NCBI GenBank assembly: GCA_012274445.1
Contig: JAAROD010000015.1
Span: forward strand, 2,542,001 to 2,606,000
Length of the DNA stretch: 64,000 nt
Reading direction: 5' to 3'
Source of the DNA: Sclerotiophoma versabilis
Taxonomy: Eukaryota; Ascomycota; Dothideomycetes; Pleosporales; Didymellaceae
The notes beneath the pieces are model-generated. The model made no database searches. It was not told where the DNA came from and was given only the letters and a program-made list of their open reading frames with translations. A program made the position numbers and the translations under genes. How positions within the stretch are numbered: position 1 is the stretch's first letter; every line of letters starts with the position of its first letter. Below, piece by piece: positions 10,025 to 20,032 of this stretch.

Positions 10025-12394
10025 ATGGCGTTGAACGTCATCGCATTGATCTCCGGCGGCAAAGACTCATTCTTCTCGATTCTGCACTGCATAGCAAACG
10101 GACACAACATCGTAGCACTCGCCAATCTACACCCCTCCCCCACAGCCAGCGATAATGAAGACATCAACAGTTATATGTACCAGACGGTAGGGCACTCTGT
10201 GATCCCGCTCTACGAGCAAGCCCTAGGCATACCGCTCTACCGGCAAGAAATCACCGGCAAAGCAGTAAATTCGGAAAGAGACTACTCCTCACCACAACCT
10301 CAGCAAGAGCAGGATGAAACAGAAGACCTAGTTCCGTTGCTGAAGAAGGCGATGCTGGCGCATCCCGAGGCGAATGCCGTGTCTACAGGCGCTATTCTGA
10401 GCACGTATCAGCGCACGAGAGTTGAGTCTGTGGCGCTCAGACTGGGGCTGACGCCGCTGAGTTATCTGTGGCAGTACCCGCTGCTGCCACCGTATTCGCA
10501 GTCGCAGCTCTTGTTTGATATGGCGGCTGTCGGGCAGGAAGCGATTATTATCAAGACGGCGTCTGGCGGCCTCGATGAGAGGATCTTGGGGTGGAACATT
10601 GCGGTGCAGAGTACGATTACGAAGTTGCAGAAAGCTATGGCGAGGTTTGGGGAGGAGAGTAATGGTGCTGTGCTGGGTGAGGGTGGGGAGTTTGAGACGT
10701 TGGCGTTGGATGGACCGAGGCCGCTTTGGAAGAAGAGGATTAGGATTGAGCCGGGGGCTGCGGGTGTGAGTGAGGGCGGGCAGTCGGTGTTGAAGATGAG
10801 GGCGAGTGAGTTGGAGGAGAAGACCGAGGATGACAATGATCGGTCTGGGACGTTGAGGATCCCGGACATGTTTGATGACGAGTTCAAGAGGGTTTTGGAA
10901 GAGCAGGAGAACAGTAACGACACTCGGTCTTTCATCTCAGACGACGCAACGCTTCTGAATGAGCCTGTCGCTCCAACATCATTCACATTCGACAGTCTCC
11001 CTAGGAACGCATCTACCGACACACCCACCGTATTTACCTACTCCAATCTCTCCGACACATCCCGTTCCTCGATCCCCAGCTCGCCTTCGCCTTCACGCCA
11101 ACTGACAAAAATCCTCCTCCGCCTCGACCATGTTCTCAAGCAGTGGAACCTCTCCCGCGCTGGCATCAACCACTGCACTCTCCTCCTGCGCTCCATGTCC
11201 GATTTCACAGTTCTAAACCCCATCTACGGCCAATACTTCTCTGGCGTCAACCCACCCGCGCGCGTCACCATCTCAGTGGGCGAGTCGATGCCTGAGGGTA
11301 TCGACGTGATGCTCAGCATCATCATCGACAAAGACGCCAAAGACCGAAAAGGCAAAATCCTACGCCCGGTATCACGACAAGGCCTTCACGTTCAAGGCAG
11401 GAGCTACTGGGCGCCTGCAAACATCGGACCATACAGCCAAGCCATCTCTGTGCAACTACCTTCAGAGACGCATGCATCGGAAAGCAGCAGCGAAGAAGTG
11501 GTCTACGTCGCAGGGCAGATCCCGCTCATCCCCGCCTCCATGGCCGTGTACAGCGAGGCCGGCTTCAAAGGGCAGGCCACACTCTCCCTGCAGCATCTCT
11601 GGCGGATTGGGCGGGCGAAGGGAGTGCGCTGGTGGACGAGCGCGGTGGGCTTCATCCCTTCGACTTTGGCGAACGCAGACGAGGCAGTCAGGACGGCACA
11701 AGCAGCCTGGCTCGCCATACACAACGCCTACCTCAAACCACCCCACGGCGACTCAGACTCAGACTCGGACTCGCACGACGGCGACGGCAACGGCCTGGAC
11801 ATTGACCCCTGGGACCGGCGCAACACGCACATGGCCGCCTTCAAGGACACCACGCACCGCGCGCCCATCCCCGACCCATCCCTCCTCAGCCCCGCTCAAA
11901 GCGCATACGTCGACCCGCGCACCCCACCCTGTTTTGTCGTGCAGGTCGAGTCCCTCCCGCGCGACGTCGACATGGAATGGAGCGCCACGGGTCTCTCCTC
12001 GCGCTCCGTCTCCGTCTCCCGCTCGCCGCTCGCCGCACTCAGCGTGACCAAAACCTCACAATCGTGCACTCGGTTCTACACGCTCGAGATCCGGAGTGCA
12101 GCGGATACAGACGTGCTGCGGCATCTAGGGCGCGAGAGCGTGCGGGCGTGGACGAGCGCGACGCTGTACGCTGGACCGGGGTTTGATTTCGAGGACGGCG
12201 GGTTTGCCAAGTTTTCCCTGCGCGGCGTGCAGTGGGTGCCGTGTAGGCGGGTGTGGGGCGAGGGCGGGAGGGAGGTCAGCGCCGTGCTGGTGGGCAGGGT
12301 GGATGGGGAGGGTGGGGATGCGGGGATGGATGCGTTGGTGAAGGGGCTGAGGTTTGCGGGGCGGGAGGTTAGAGATGCGCTGGAGAGGGGGTAG
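10025..12394 (+). CDS. DPH6: Diphthine--ammonia ligase, DPH6-like, with two RidA-like domains
   Basis: Intronless, 789 residues from the ATG at 10025. The frame is open upstream, but only from a GTG, and the conserved N terminus begins here. Residues 1 to about 240 form an ATP-pyrophosphatase domain: the PP-loop S-G-G-K-D-S is at 10-15 and G-E-G-G-E-F-E-T lies near 220. Two RidA/YjgF-like domains follow, at roughly 360-460 and 470-600 (the second with S-Y-W-A-P-A-N-I-G-P-Y-S-Q-A), and a variable C terminus completes the protein. This is the architecture of yeast Dph6 (YLR143W), which amidates diphthine on elongation factor 2 in the last step of diphthamide synthesis, in the cytosol. The protein is somewhat longer than the yeast one because of linkers, including a D-S-D-S-D-S run near 580. 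Confidence 0.93.
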   Translation: MALNVIALISGGKDSFFSILHCIANGHNIVALANLHPSPTASDNEDINSYMYQTVGHSVIPLYEQALGIPLYRQEITGKAVNSERDYSSPQPQQEQDETEDLVPLLKKAMLAHPEANAVSTGAILSTYQRTRVESVALRLGLTPLSYLWQYPLLPPYSQSQLLFDMAAVGQEAIIIKTASGGLDERILGWNIAVQSTITKLQKAMARFGEESNGAVLGEGGEFETLALDGPRPLWKKRIRIEPGAAGVSEGGQSVLKMRASELEEKTEDDNDRSGTLRIPDMFDDEFKRVLEEQENSNDTRSFISDDATLLNEPVAPTSFTFDSLPRNASTDTPTVFTYSNLSDTSRSSIPSSPSPSRQLTKILLRLDHVLKQWNLSRAGINHCTLLLRSMSDFTVLNPIYGQYFSGVNPPARVTISVGESMPEGIDVMLSIIIDKDAKDRKGKILRPVSRQGLHVQGRSYWAPANIGPYSQAISVQLPSETHASESSSEEVVYVAGQIPLIPASMAVYSEAGFKGQATLSLQHLWRIGRAKGVRWWTSAVGFIPSTLANADEAVRTAQAAWLAIHNAYLKPPHGDSDSDSDSHDGDGNGLDIDPWDRRNTHMAAFKDTTHRAPIPDPSLLSPAQSAYVDPRTPPCFVVQVESLPRDVDMEWSATGLSSRSVSVSRSPLAALSVTKTSQSCTRFYTLEIRSAADTDVLRHLGRESVRAWTSATLYAGPGFDFEDGGFAKFSLRGVQWVPCRRVWGEGGREVSAVLVGRVDGEGGDAGMDALVKGLRFAGREVRDALERG

Positions 12395-12448
12395 ATGTCG
12401 GTGGTGTAGATGTAGGTGTTGTAGATGTAGGTATCATAGGAGGGTGTT

Positions 12449-12532
12449 TGTTGAGTGAGTCTGAAAGGAGTGTGTTGAGTGAGTCTGAAAGGAGTGTGTT
12501 GAGTGAGTCTGAAAGGAGTGTGTTGAGTGAGT
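12449..12532. repeat. 24-bp tandem repeat, 3.5 copies
   Basis: The unit TGTTGAGTGAGTCTGAAAGG plus AGTG (24 bases) is repeated without a mismatch at 12449, 12473 and 12497, with a partial fourth copy from 12521. It lies just 3' of the DPH6-like stop. Perfect identity implies a young, probably length-variable minisatellite. Confidence 0.95.
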
Positions 12533-12668
12533 GGTCAATCTGGCAACTACTTGGATCAAGAAGTGAAACTTGATGAGTTCATTTGCTCTAGCTCTACGAC
12601 TTTTGTCCCGTCGGTAAATCGTGCCAACATGGCTGGATATCGCACACGCGCCCAAACGCCTGGAAATG

Positions 12669-12735
12669 CTGGATGTCTGCTTCTGGATGTCTGCTTCTGA
12701 ATACCTGCCTCAATACCTGCCTCAATGCCTGGCTG
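12669..12735. repeat. Short tandem duplications (14 bp and 12 bp units)
   Basis: CTGGATGTCTGCTT occurs twice in tandem (12669-12696). AATACCTGCCTC-like 12-mers follow directly. The tract ends a few bases from the PNO1 stop codon and so probably lies in its 3' UTR. Confidence 0.85.
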
Positions 12736-12743
12736 GACGCCTT

Positions 12744-13598
12744 CTAAAACCTCTCCTTCATCCTGCCGGCGACGGTGCGCAGGTTGCCGTAGACCTTGGA
12801 GGGATTCTGGCCCAGGATCAGCGACACGATGCTCTCGCGCGCAATGTGGATGTTCTTGAAGCCGCCCAGGATGTGGATCTTCTGGTCGGCCAGCACGACA
12901 CGGGTCCGGCTCGCGTTCTCGATGGCGAACTTGGTCTTGCCGTCCTTGCCGGCAATGCGGCCGATGGCGCGGCCCATGTGCTCGCCCTGCAGGGTCTTGA
13001 CGTCCTTGATCTCAAAGGTCTCGATGTACAGGTCGTCGAGGCGGAGCAGGGCGATGGCGTCGTCGACGTCGAAGCCGAGGGTGAAGGCCTTGACAAAGTC
13101 CTCGCCCTTCTGCAGGGCGTCGGTGGTGGTGGTCAGGCTGGAGGTGCGCAGCTCGACGGAGCGGGTCTTGATGTTCATGCGCACTTGGAGGTGCAGGTGC
13201 TCGACGAGCGGCGGCTGGGGGAGGGGGGGTCAGCCAAGACTCGCCGTCGGCCGGGGACAGCGCGGGCGGGGGCAGACGGGGGCACTCACGTAGATCTTGG
13301 GCCAGGCGCTCTTCAGCGGCGTCATCCTGTGCGGCGGGATGGGCACCTTGCGCGTCTCGCGGCGGAAGGCCAGCGGGATGCTCATGCTGGGCGCAAACTG
13401 CGGGCGCCCGCTCTCGTCGACCATGGCCGTGTCGTCGGCGGCGGCGTGGTTGGTGTCGGGCAGGACCTCGTCGGCCACGGCGTGCATGTCGAGCAGCTCT
13501 GCGGCCGCCGAGGGCTCGTCGCCGGGCAGCGGGCTGCTCATGGCCATGTCGGCGGCGAGCTCTTCAGGGCGGCGCTGCAGCGCGGTGGGGGCGGGCAT
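12744..13598 (-). CDS. PNO1: PNO1/Dim2, KH-domain ribosome assembly factor
   Basis: Two exons on the minus strand, 13598-13290 and 13214-12744 (intron 13289-13215, GTGAGT..CAG, phase 0), giving 259 residues. The N-terminal 75 residues are acidic and variable. The conserved block starts near S-M-S-I-P-L-A-F-R-R-E-T-R and V-P-I-P-P-H-R-M. Two KH-like folds follow, the second with G-R-I-A-G-K-D-G-K-T-K-F. The C terminus is the family's Y-G-N-L-R-T-V-A-G-R-M-K-E-R-F. Pno1 acts in the nucleolus and cytoplasm on the 3' end of pre-18S rRNA, with the endonuclease Nob1 and the methylase Dim1. The length is close to yeast Pno1. It is divergent from the MDM31-like gene. Confidence 0.95.
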
Positions 13599-13986
13599 CG
13601 TGCGGGCGGTGCGGGCGGTGCGGGCGGTGCGGGCTGCGTGGACGGCGTGGACGGTGTGGGTGGGAGGGCCTGGGGGTGTACAAAAAGTTCGCCGGTCAAG
13701 CAAAGGGTCGCGGCGGGGCTATCGATAAGCGCTGCGCCTGCGCCTGCGCTCCAAAATTTCGTGAGGCGAGAATGGCTGGGTGCACCCGTTCGGGCTAGCG
13801 GGCTGCTTCCGCCTGGCAAGATTCCTCTGCGCCGACGCTCCATGACGCGAATGCGAACCGCCAACGACGACGGCCTCGACCCCGACCACCTCGACGGCCT
13901 CTGCGCACCCGCCGTCTTCAACAGAAGGCCCCTCCCGCCTGCAGTCCGCGAGACGAGTGCGTAGCCATGAGGGTGCCGCAACTACC
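13599..13986. promoter_or_regulatory. Divergent promoter between PNO1 and MDM31-like genes
   Basis: This 388-base GC-rich spacer separates two divergent start codons and must hold both promoters. At 13601-13636 a GTGCGGGCG-type 9-mer is repeated about four times directly upstream of the PNO1 ATG. I see no clear TATA box. Confidence 0.6.
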
Positions 13987-16228
13987 ATGAGCCGACATGT
14001 AGCGCCCAGCCCCGGCGCCTTGCTGCGCTGCGCCCTCGCGCCCCAGCCGCTGAGCCAGAGCCCCCTCCCACGCTTCGACGCCCGCAGCTGGCTGGCGCTG
14101 TCGTGGGCGAGCGCAGCGCAGACACGCACGAGAGCATCGAGCGCGCGCAGTCTCGCCGCACGCACGCCGACACCAGCAGCCTCAGCCGCACCCGCAGCCT
14201 TCACGCGCCCGTCACATGTCAAGACCGCACCCGCACTCCTGCTGCGAGCGCCATCGCCCCGACCGCGCTCCGTCCAGCAGAGCCCCGCCGTCACCGTCGC
14301 CGCCCTCGCAGCATGGAGCAGACACGCCTCGACGCCATCGTACCGCGCCCTGCGCCGAAGCAGAGGTGGCGACCGCCGCAACAAGAGCTCCGTGACGGAC
14401 GGCCCGTCCAAGAGCAAGCCAGCCCAGGCCGCACCCCAGCCAGAGCTGCCACCGAGCCTCCAGCGCCCCCAGAGCCCCCAGAGCCCCCAGAGCCCTCCTA
14501 AACCCGCAAACCCCGCACAATCCACGCCGCACGCGAAGCACGACGACTCACACACCATCCTCGACCGCCTCCCCCACGTCCCCCACCTATACCGCCCCAG
14601 CAAAGCCGAGCTGCTCGCCGCCGCCTCTGGCTTCTGGTCGCGCATGAAGGTGCGCTTCAAGTGGCTCACCATCCGCAGCAACCGCAACTTCAATGCCGAC
14701 GAAATCTACGCCCTGTTCTCCTGGGTCCTGGCCGCCCACGTGGCTTGGATCATCCTGGGCACCACCACCTTCTTCATGCTGACCGTCTTCCTCATCAACA
14801 CCGCCTTCTCCCAGGAAACCCTCGCCAAGTGGATCGGCAACTACCTGACCAAGTCGTCTGGCATCAAGGTCGTCTTCGAGACGGCCGTCGTGCCCAAGTG
14901 GAAGGACGGCGTCATCTCCTTCCGCAAGGTCTTTGTGTCGCGCCGCCCAGGCCAGGGCCGTGGCAAGGTCAGCAAGGGCTCGCAGACGTCGGCTGCTGCC
15001 GAGGCTGCCATTGCACAGGCAGAGAAGGATGCTCCCGTCGAGGAAGCCGTCGAAGACACCAACTACACCCAGTTCGACGTCTCCATGGACACCGTCAACG
15101 TCACACTGTCCTTCTCCAAGTGGTTCAACGGAAAGGGGCTGCTCAAGGACGTCGAGATCAAGGGCATCCGCGGCGTCATCGACCGGACCTCAGTCCACAC
15201 AATCGAAGGCGTCGATCCACGCTCCTACAAGCACGAGCACAACCCTGGCGACTTCGAGCTCGACTCTTTCAAGATGGAAGACCTGCTCGTCACCATCTAC
15301 CAACCCGATGGCTTCCGCCCTTTCCCCGTGAGCATCTACTCCTGTGAACTGCCCCAGCTGCGCAAACAGTGGCTGTTCTACGACTTCCTCTCCGCAAACA
15401 TCATGTCCGGCTCCTTCGACGGCTCGCTCTTCACCGTCCATCCACGCCAAACCCACAACTACACCGGTACACAGCTCTCCAACGGCCGCGATTCTGAAGA
15501 CGGCTCTACCTGGAAGAAGCACTCTCGCATCCGAATTGACGGCCTGAACATCGACCACCTGAACCGTGGCTACGAAGGGCCATTCTCGTGGATCCACGAA
15601 GGCAACGTCGACATCGTAGCAGACATTATGCTACCCAACGACGACGACGAGTCTCTTGCAAAGGTCATGAGCGACATGTACGACCGCGTCGAGGCCACCG
15701 TCAGCCAGAACGGGCGGGCCGTTAAGCACCACTTCTCCGACCACGCCGCACACGGCTTCGACCACCACGACGATGATCACCACGAGGACGAGACTGAGGA
15801 GGAGGACAACCGCTTCATAATCATGGACCTCCGCGTCCACCTCAACGACGTACGCGCCGCCGTGCCCATCTTCACACGGGACATATCGTACGTCAACAAC
15901 GCGCTTGTGCGGCCCATTGTCGCCTACATCAACAGCAAGCGCACATTCATCCCTGTAAACTGCCGGGTCGTGAAGCAAGTCGGCGACTTTGACGGGAGCT
16001 GGACACTGTACGACAGCGGTCTGATGGAGGAAGTCTCGCGCGAGGTAAGCAGCCTAACCATTCGAAACGACAGAGTGAAGCTGACATGAACAGATGTACG
16101 ATGCATTCGCCCGCGACGTCCTCGACGACCGCACCGTACGCAAGCGCCGCATCAAAAAGGTCGGCATCTGGACGCTGCAACTCGCCGCCCAGGCCCTCTT
16201 CCTCGGTCTAGCCGGCAACATGGCATAA
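13987..16228 (+). CDS. MDM31: Mdm31/Mdm32-family mitochondrial inner-membrane protein
   Basis: Exons 13987-16044 and 16094-16228 (intron 16045-16093, GTAAGC..CAG), 730 residues. The first 130 residues are Arg/Ser/Ala-rich with almost no acidic residues, as expected for a mitochondrial presequence. A P-Q-S run comes from a 9-base tandem repeat near 14468-14500. A transmembrane segment lies around 245-275, next to the family motif R-S-N-R-N-F-N-A-D-E-I. The large central domain faces the intermembrane space in yeast, and a second hydrophobic segment lies at about 705-728 in exon 2. Mdm31/32 maintain mitochondrial shape, nucleoids and phospholipid balance. Without the last splice the protein would end at 16089 and lose the final membrane segment. 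Confidence 0.92.
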
Positions 16229-16329
16229 TAGGTGGATATACCCGAATAGGAGCTGTACCATACAAACTCTTTGCTTTTGGCGTGGCGCGCGGCGTTTGAG
16301 GGTCGCTTTGCCCCTTTTATTATTACTTT

Positions 16330-16371
16330 CCGCATCCTGAATTCACTCTTCCACATCCTGAATTCACTCTT
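16330..16371. repeat. 21-bp direct repeat, two copies
   Basis: CCRCATCCTGAATTCACTCT plus T occurs at 16330-16350 and 16351-16371, differing at one base, in the 3' flank of the MDM31-like gene. Confidence 0.9.
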
Positions 16372-16398
16372 CCACACACCCTACATGCGGTGCCATTT

Positions 16399-16445
16399 GT
16401 AGGTGTAGGTGTAGGTATAGGTGTAGGTGTAGTGTAGTGTAGTAT
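16399..16445. repeat. GTAGGT/GTAGT simple repeat
   Basis: About 47 bases are made of GTAGGT units that degrade into GTAGT. The unit resembles irregular telomere-like DNA but is not the TTAGGG of filamentous ascomycete telomeres, so I treat it as a simple repeat. Confidence 0.85.
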
Positions 16446-16902
16446 ATCCTTACGATACCATGAAACGATTCCTCGGTATAGATACTGAATTGCACGGGTT
16501 TTATTATTAATGTTGCATTTCCTTTTCTTCCTTCTGAGAGGTAGCGTTGCTAAGACTGTAAAGTAAAGTAGAGCTGTAGAGTGCAGTATTCAGTATTCAG
16601 CATTTAAAATTTAAGTTTTATGTTCTATTTTCCATTTTCTAACATCAAGTATTAAATATTCCGTATTTAATTTTGCAAATTTCAATATCTGGTATCTAAT
16701 ACCTAATATCTAGTGTCTATATCAATCTCTAACCTCTACTACTATTACTCATTCTTCCTAACCACAGAGGTGTCGCACCTCTTCTCTCCACTTGTCTTCC
16801 TGACCAAACCGACGGCCATCTGCCAGCACGCACAGAAACGCTCTATACACACTAGACAAAGCTGTAGCTTGCACGTACACCCCCCGATCTGTTGTGTTTG
16901 AC

Positions 16903-16959
16903 TCCGTGGTGCCAGATGCATAGCTGGGGTGCTGATTCCGTGGTGCCAGACGCATAGCT
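16903..16959. repeat. 23-bp direct repeat spaced by 11 bp
   Basis: TCCGTGGTGCCAGAYGCATA plus GCT occurs at 16903-16925 and 16937-16959 with one mismatch. There are no flanking features that suggest a mobile element. Confidence 0.9.
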
Positions 16960-17559
16960 TATGCGCTTCCCTGAAGCTATCCACAAGGCATCGTCAAGGA
17001 AACGAGACGCAGTCGGAGCGAGTAGTACGGACCTTCAGCAGCTCAACGGACCAGACTGGACCGGATCGGCTGGGATAGCCTAGTGGTGTAGGTTGAGAAA
17101 CAGAATTGGGAGATGTTGCTGTGTTTATGCGTAGTCGACGATATACCCACAATAGATATAGTGCTATAGATATAGCGGTAATACCTACGGTGGGTACAAG
17201 CTGGTTCGCCACGACGCTCAGACTCTAAGTGTTAGTACACGACTTCACACTACTTTGCTTCCAGACCTTTTTCTGATTTCGACAAGACGGACGGAGTTGC
17301 AGATAGCTACTCGTTCATATTCTCCGACGATCAGAGAGGAGACATGGCACTTTATCACTACATCAGACGGCGAGCTAGTTGCGGCGGTTCAAGTATGATA
17401 GTTAAATTTTTTATCGGCTTTTGTCAAGTCTTCTTTATCGATTTTTATATAGTTGTATCGGGGGGTTTTTTTTCCTTCCAATAAAGCAATATCCTCGATA
17501 GCAAGGATAATTTTCTCCGCAAATGCTCTGATCAGATTACTCTTCTCTTCATTCGTTGT

Positions 17560-17940
17560 TCAACGAAACCCTCCTCTGCATCGAACCAAGAATGGTTTCT
17601 TGTGAAACGAAGGGAGAAGGGCAGAGAGGGGGCCAGGGAATTGATTTAGTGGTTGTGTGCTTAGGGTGGGGTCTGTCGTGCTTATGTCCCAGTCAGTCTT
17701 TGTCGCTGAATTAAAGTACGCGGTTGGATTGTCGGCGATAGGCGCAATAGTCGCCTGAGGCGCTCGATTTATGACCCGTACGTCAGCCCCCAACTCTCGC
17801 AGAAATGCGAGACAGTATCTGCCACTCCCCTAGACGTCCCAGATCGTGTCGCAGCACTCTGGTCCAGGGAAAACTGGATCTTGGCCTACTACCCCGGCAC
17901 AGTCCTCAATGACCTCGTCACTCAAGCGTCAGGGCTGGCA
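17560..17940 (-). pseudogene. Degraded relic, possibly a CaiB/BaiF CoA-transferase-like gene
   Basis: On the minus strand a frame with coherent codon use reads G-S-G-R-Y-C-L-A-F-L-R-E-L-G-A-D-V-R-V-I and later N-S-A-T-K-T-D-W-D-I-S. The spacing of E-L-G-A-D-V and N-x2-x-K-x2-W-D resembles the N-terminal Rossmann-type part of family III CoA-transferases (E/D-L-G-A-D-V-I-K-V, then N-x-G-K-R-x-x-L-D-L). The frame is broken by a TAG at 17832-17830 and ends early at a TGA near 17560. I found no neighbouring exons completing such a protein. The identification rests on motif resemblance only and could be wrong. Confidence 0.3.
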
Positions 17941-18627
17941 TATGTGTCTGGATCCACCCGCGGGCTGCGAATATAGCTGTTGACTGGTCGATACGTGGCG
18001 CAGGAAGGGCTCGCACAACCCCAGCGCAAAGCAATGTGGACTATCAGCCAGTGACATGGTGGCTCAGTGGTTTACCCACCCGCTCTCCCTGCTCTGTATG
18101 GCGCTCGAGGAACCGTCTGGCCGTGGTTAGAGAGTGCAGAGGGTCGTCTATACTTCGTGGACACGGACTGGCTTGACAGCCTTGCCGAGGGTTTGAAGTC
18201 TGGGGACGAATTTATAGACCTGCGACCCTTATTCAGGTGCCTTCGACCGCATTCCTGTTGCCGACGCGGGGGACCGGGTCGATGTTGAGCGAGACCCTGA
18301 ATCATAGCTCTCGATGCCTGCACCAGTTTGAGGAGTTGGTTACTGAAGTTTCTCGTGCAGGAGCAAGGAGAATCGAGACCGTGGTCTGGGCATGAATTTG
18401 GAGCGCATATGATCGGGGAGGTCTAGAAACGCGTGAAGGCGAGGCGGCTAGAAGACTTCAGCTGATCGAAGTAGCTCGCTCGTACTAGCTTGCGCAAGAT
18501 GCTCGGTTTCGATGCGGTAGAGTTGCAGCTTCGTGAATATCGTCCGATCGTGTCGCCGTTGTGTCGCCCGTTGTGTCGTCCGATAGTGTTGTCGACAGAT
18601 TGAATGTATTTCTGCAATCCCTTCTCT

Positions 18628-20032
18628 TCAGCCAATGTTATGTTTATCCATTTCTTCATCGATCCAGCTTCCCCTCGGCCTCCCAACTCTCGACCTCCTC
18701 CACCTCTCCCTCTCTTCCTCTGTTGTGTTCTCCCACCCGTTGGGCCGTGCATCCCTGAACAGCACATCAGCTCTCGCATGCATGAAATCCCCACTGAACC
18801 GCCTGGGATCCACAAAATCCGGATAGCTGGACGTGTTGGCCCCAGTGATGCTTAGGCTTCCGGGTAAATTTGTGGTGGCACGGCCGGTAGTCGACCCGTT
18901 GGCAGTCATTCTACCCGTATCTCCGCTCTTTGTTTTCTCCAGGGTAAGACCGGTACCACGCCGTTCGCCAGACCCGGTTGCATTGATGGGGCTGTTGTTC
19001 TTCGAGCTCGTGCGAACTCTGACAATCTGCACGAGTTTTCCGAGGACGGCGAATTCAAGCTTGAGCTTGATCGAGTAGACGACACCTTTCAGGGTGGTTT
19101 CGATCAGGTAGAGGTTCGCGAATTCGGTGGCCAGAAGCGCAACATCCATGCTAATGATGATGATGTTGATGGTGAGGATCTGGTACATGGTCTTGCGCAC
19201 GCTTGCGTTTCGTAGTTGTCCGGTGCCGTCGTCGAATGAGCCCACATCGTCTTGGACAGACTCGCCGAGGCGTAGGAGACGGATGGTTTCGCGGATGTAG
19301 ATGACTGAGAGAATGAGCTCCTGGATGAAGAAGCCGACCATCTGGATCTTCTCCATGATGGAATAACCGTTGACGAATCGCTGAAGGACAGTCGGGGAGA
19401 GGCTGTTGGCGTTCGAGGCGAAAGTGAGCACTGTCGTTATCGAATGGAGTAGGAAGCCGTTGATGATGATCATGTAAAGAGTCCAGCTTAGGATTCTCCG
19501 GGAATTGGTGAGGAGATGCAGGCGGGACCAAAGCACCACGGACTGGCCTAGGCCAATGTCAGCATACTTCGACATGGTAAACTCAAGGACATACCTGAGA
19601 CCATAGTCCACCACCCAATGGTGAGAAGCACAACAGCAACATAGCCGGGATCCGCATTGGGGTCTAGCAACTGGAAGAACTTGATCAGGAAGCCAAACGA
19701 GTATGGCAGGACACCGAAGCCGGCGACCAACAGACTCCAGAAATACAGTCCGTGGTAACGTTGGAAGGTGACAAGAACCAAAATGATAAGCTCGATAGCG
19801 TTGTAGAGAGACAAGCCGAGAAGGACAGAAATGATAATTTTGAGGCTAAGAGAATCGCCGGTGTAACCTGCGTTTGTTTGGTTAGACCGATCTCCAGCTG
19901 CAAAAGTACAATCAACATACCGCCAGTGATACCGGCCCCTGCAGATAGTAAAGCACCTTGTGCTGGTGTTGACTCTTCAGAAGGCGCAGATGTTGTCGAG
20001 CTTGGAAATGCACTCATTGATAGTGATGCCAT
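18628..20032 (-). CDS. Multi-pass membrane protein, DUF7703-like, fungus-specific
   Basis: Three exons on the minus strand: 20032-19921, 19867-19595 and 19547-18628. The introns are 53 and 47 bases (GTATGT donors, CAG/TAG acceptors), and the product is 434 residues. After a Ser-rich N terminus the first 300 residues contain about seven hydrophobic segments, for example around I-I-I-S-V-L-L-G, F-W-S-L-L-V-A-G-F-G-V-L-P and L-T-I-N-I-I-I-I-S. A hydrophilic, Arg/Ser-rich cytosolic-looking tail of about 130 residues follows. The arrangement matches the ascomycete integral-membrane family catalogued as DUF7703, whose function is unknown. The family name is from memory of the pattern and should be treated as likely rather than proven. 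Confidence 0.8.

Larger units (their letters stand above)
12395..12743. other. Intergenic between convergent DPH6-like and PNO1 genes
   Basis: This short spacer carries the 3' ends of two convergent genes. It contains several short tandem repeats, annotated separately, and no coding sequence that I can support. Confidence 0.7.
16229..18627. other. Intergenic region with repeats, an AT-rich tract and a gene relic
   Basis: This stretch separates the MDM31-like gene from the DUF7703-like gene. It holds short direct repeats, a GTAGGT-rich tract, an AT-rich segment at about 16500-16760 and a degraded coding relic at about 17560-17940, each listed separately. On the plus strand, 17840-17970 and 18067-18288 also have short frames with coding-like composition that I could not identify. 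Confidence 0.6.

Noticed and set aside
12621..13964. 447-codon plus-strand open frame over the PNO1 region
   Set aside because: It is antisense to the clear PNO1 gene. Its openness follows from the strong C/G wobble bias of PNO1, and its product is low-complexity Gly/Ala/Val/Arg without any domain.
13719..14693. 324-codon minus-strand open frame opposite the MDM31-like N terminus
   Set aside because: This is a GC-driven shadow of the presequence region, with low-complexity composition and no splice partners.
16399..16445. GTAGGT repeats as an interstitial telomere
   Set aside because: Filamentous ascomycetes use TTAGGG; the tract is short, degenerate and flanked by ordinary genes.
18058..18130. 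TGGCTCAGTGG, a tRNA A-box-like sequence
   Set aside because: There is no B box at the right distance and no acceptor, D- or T-stem can be folded.
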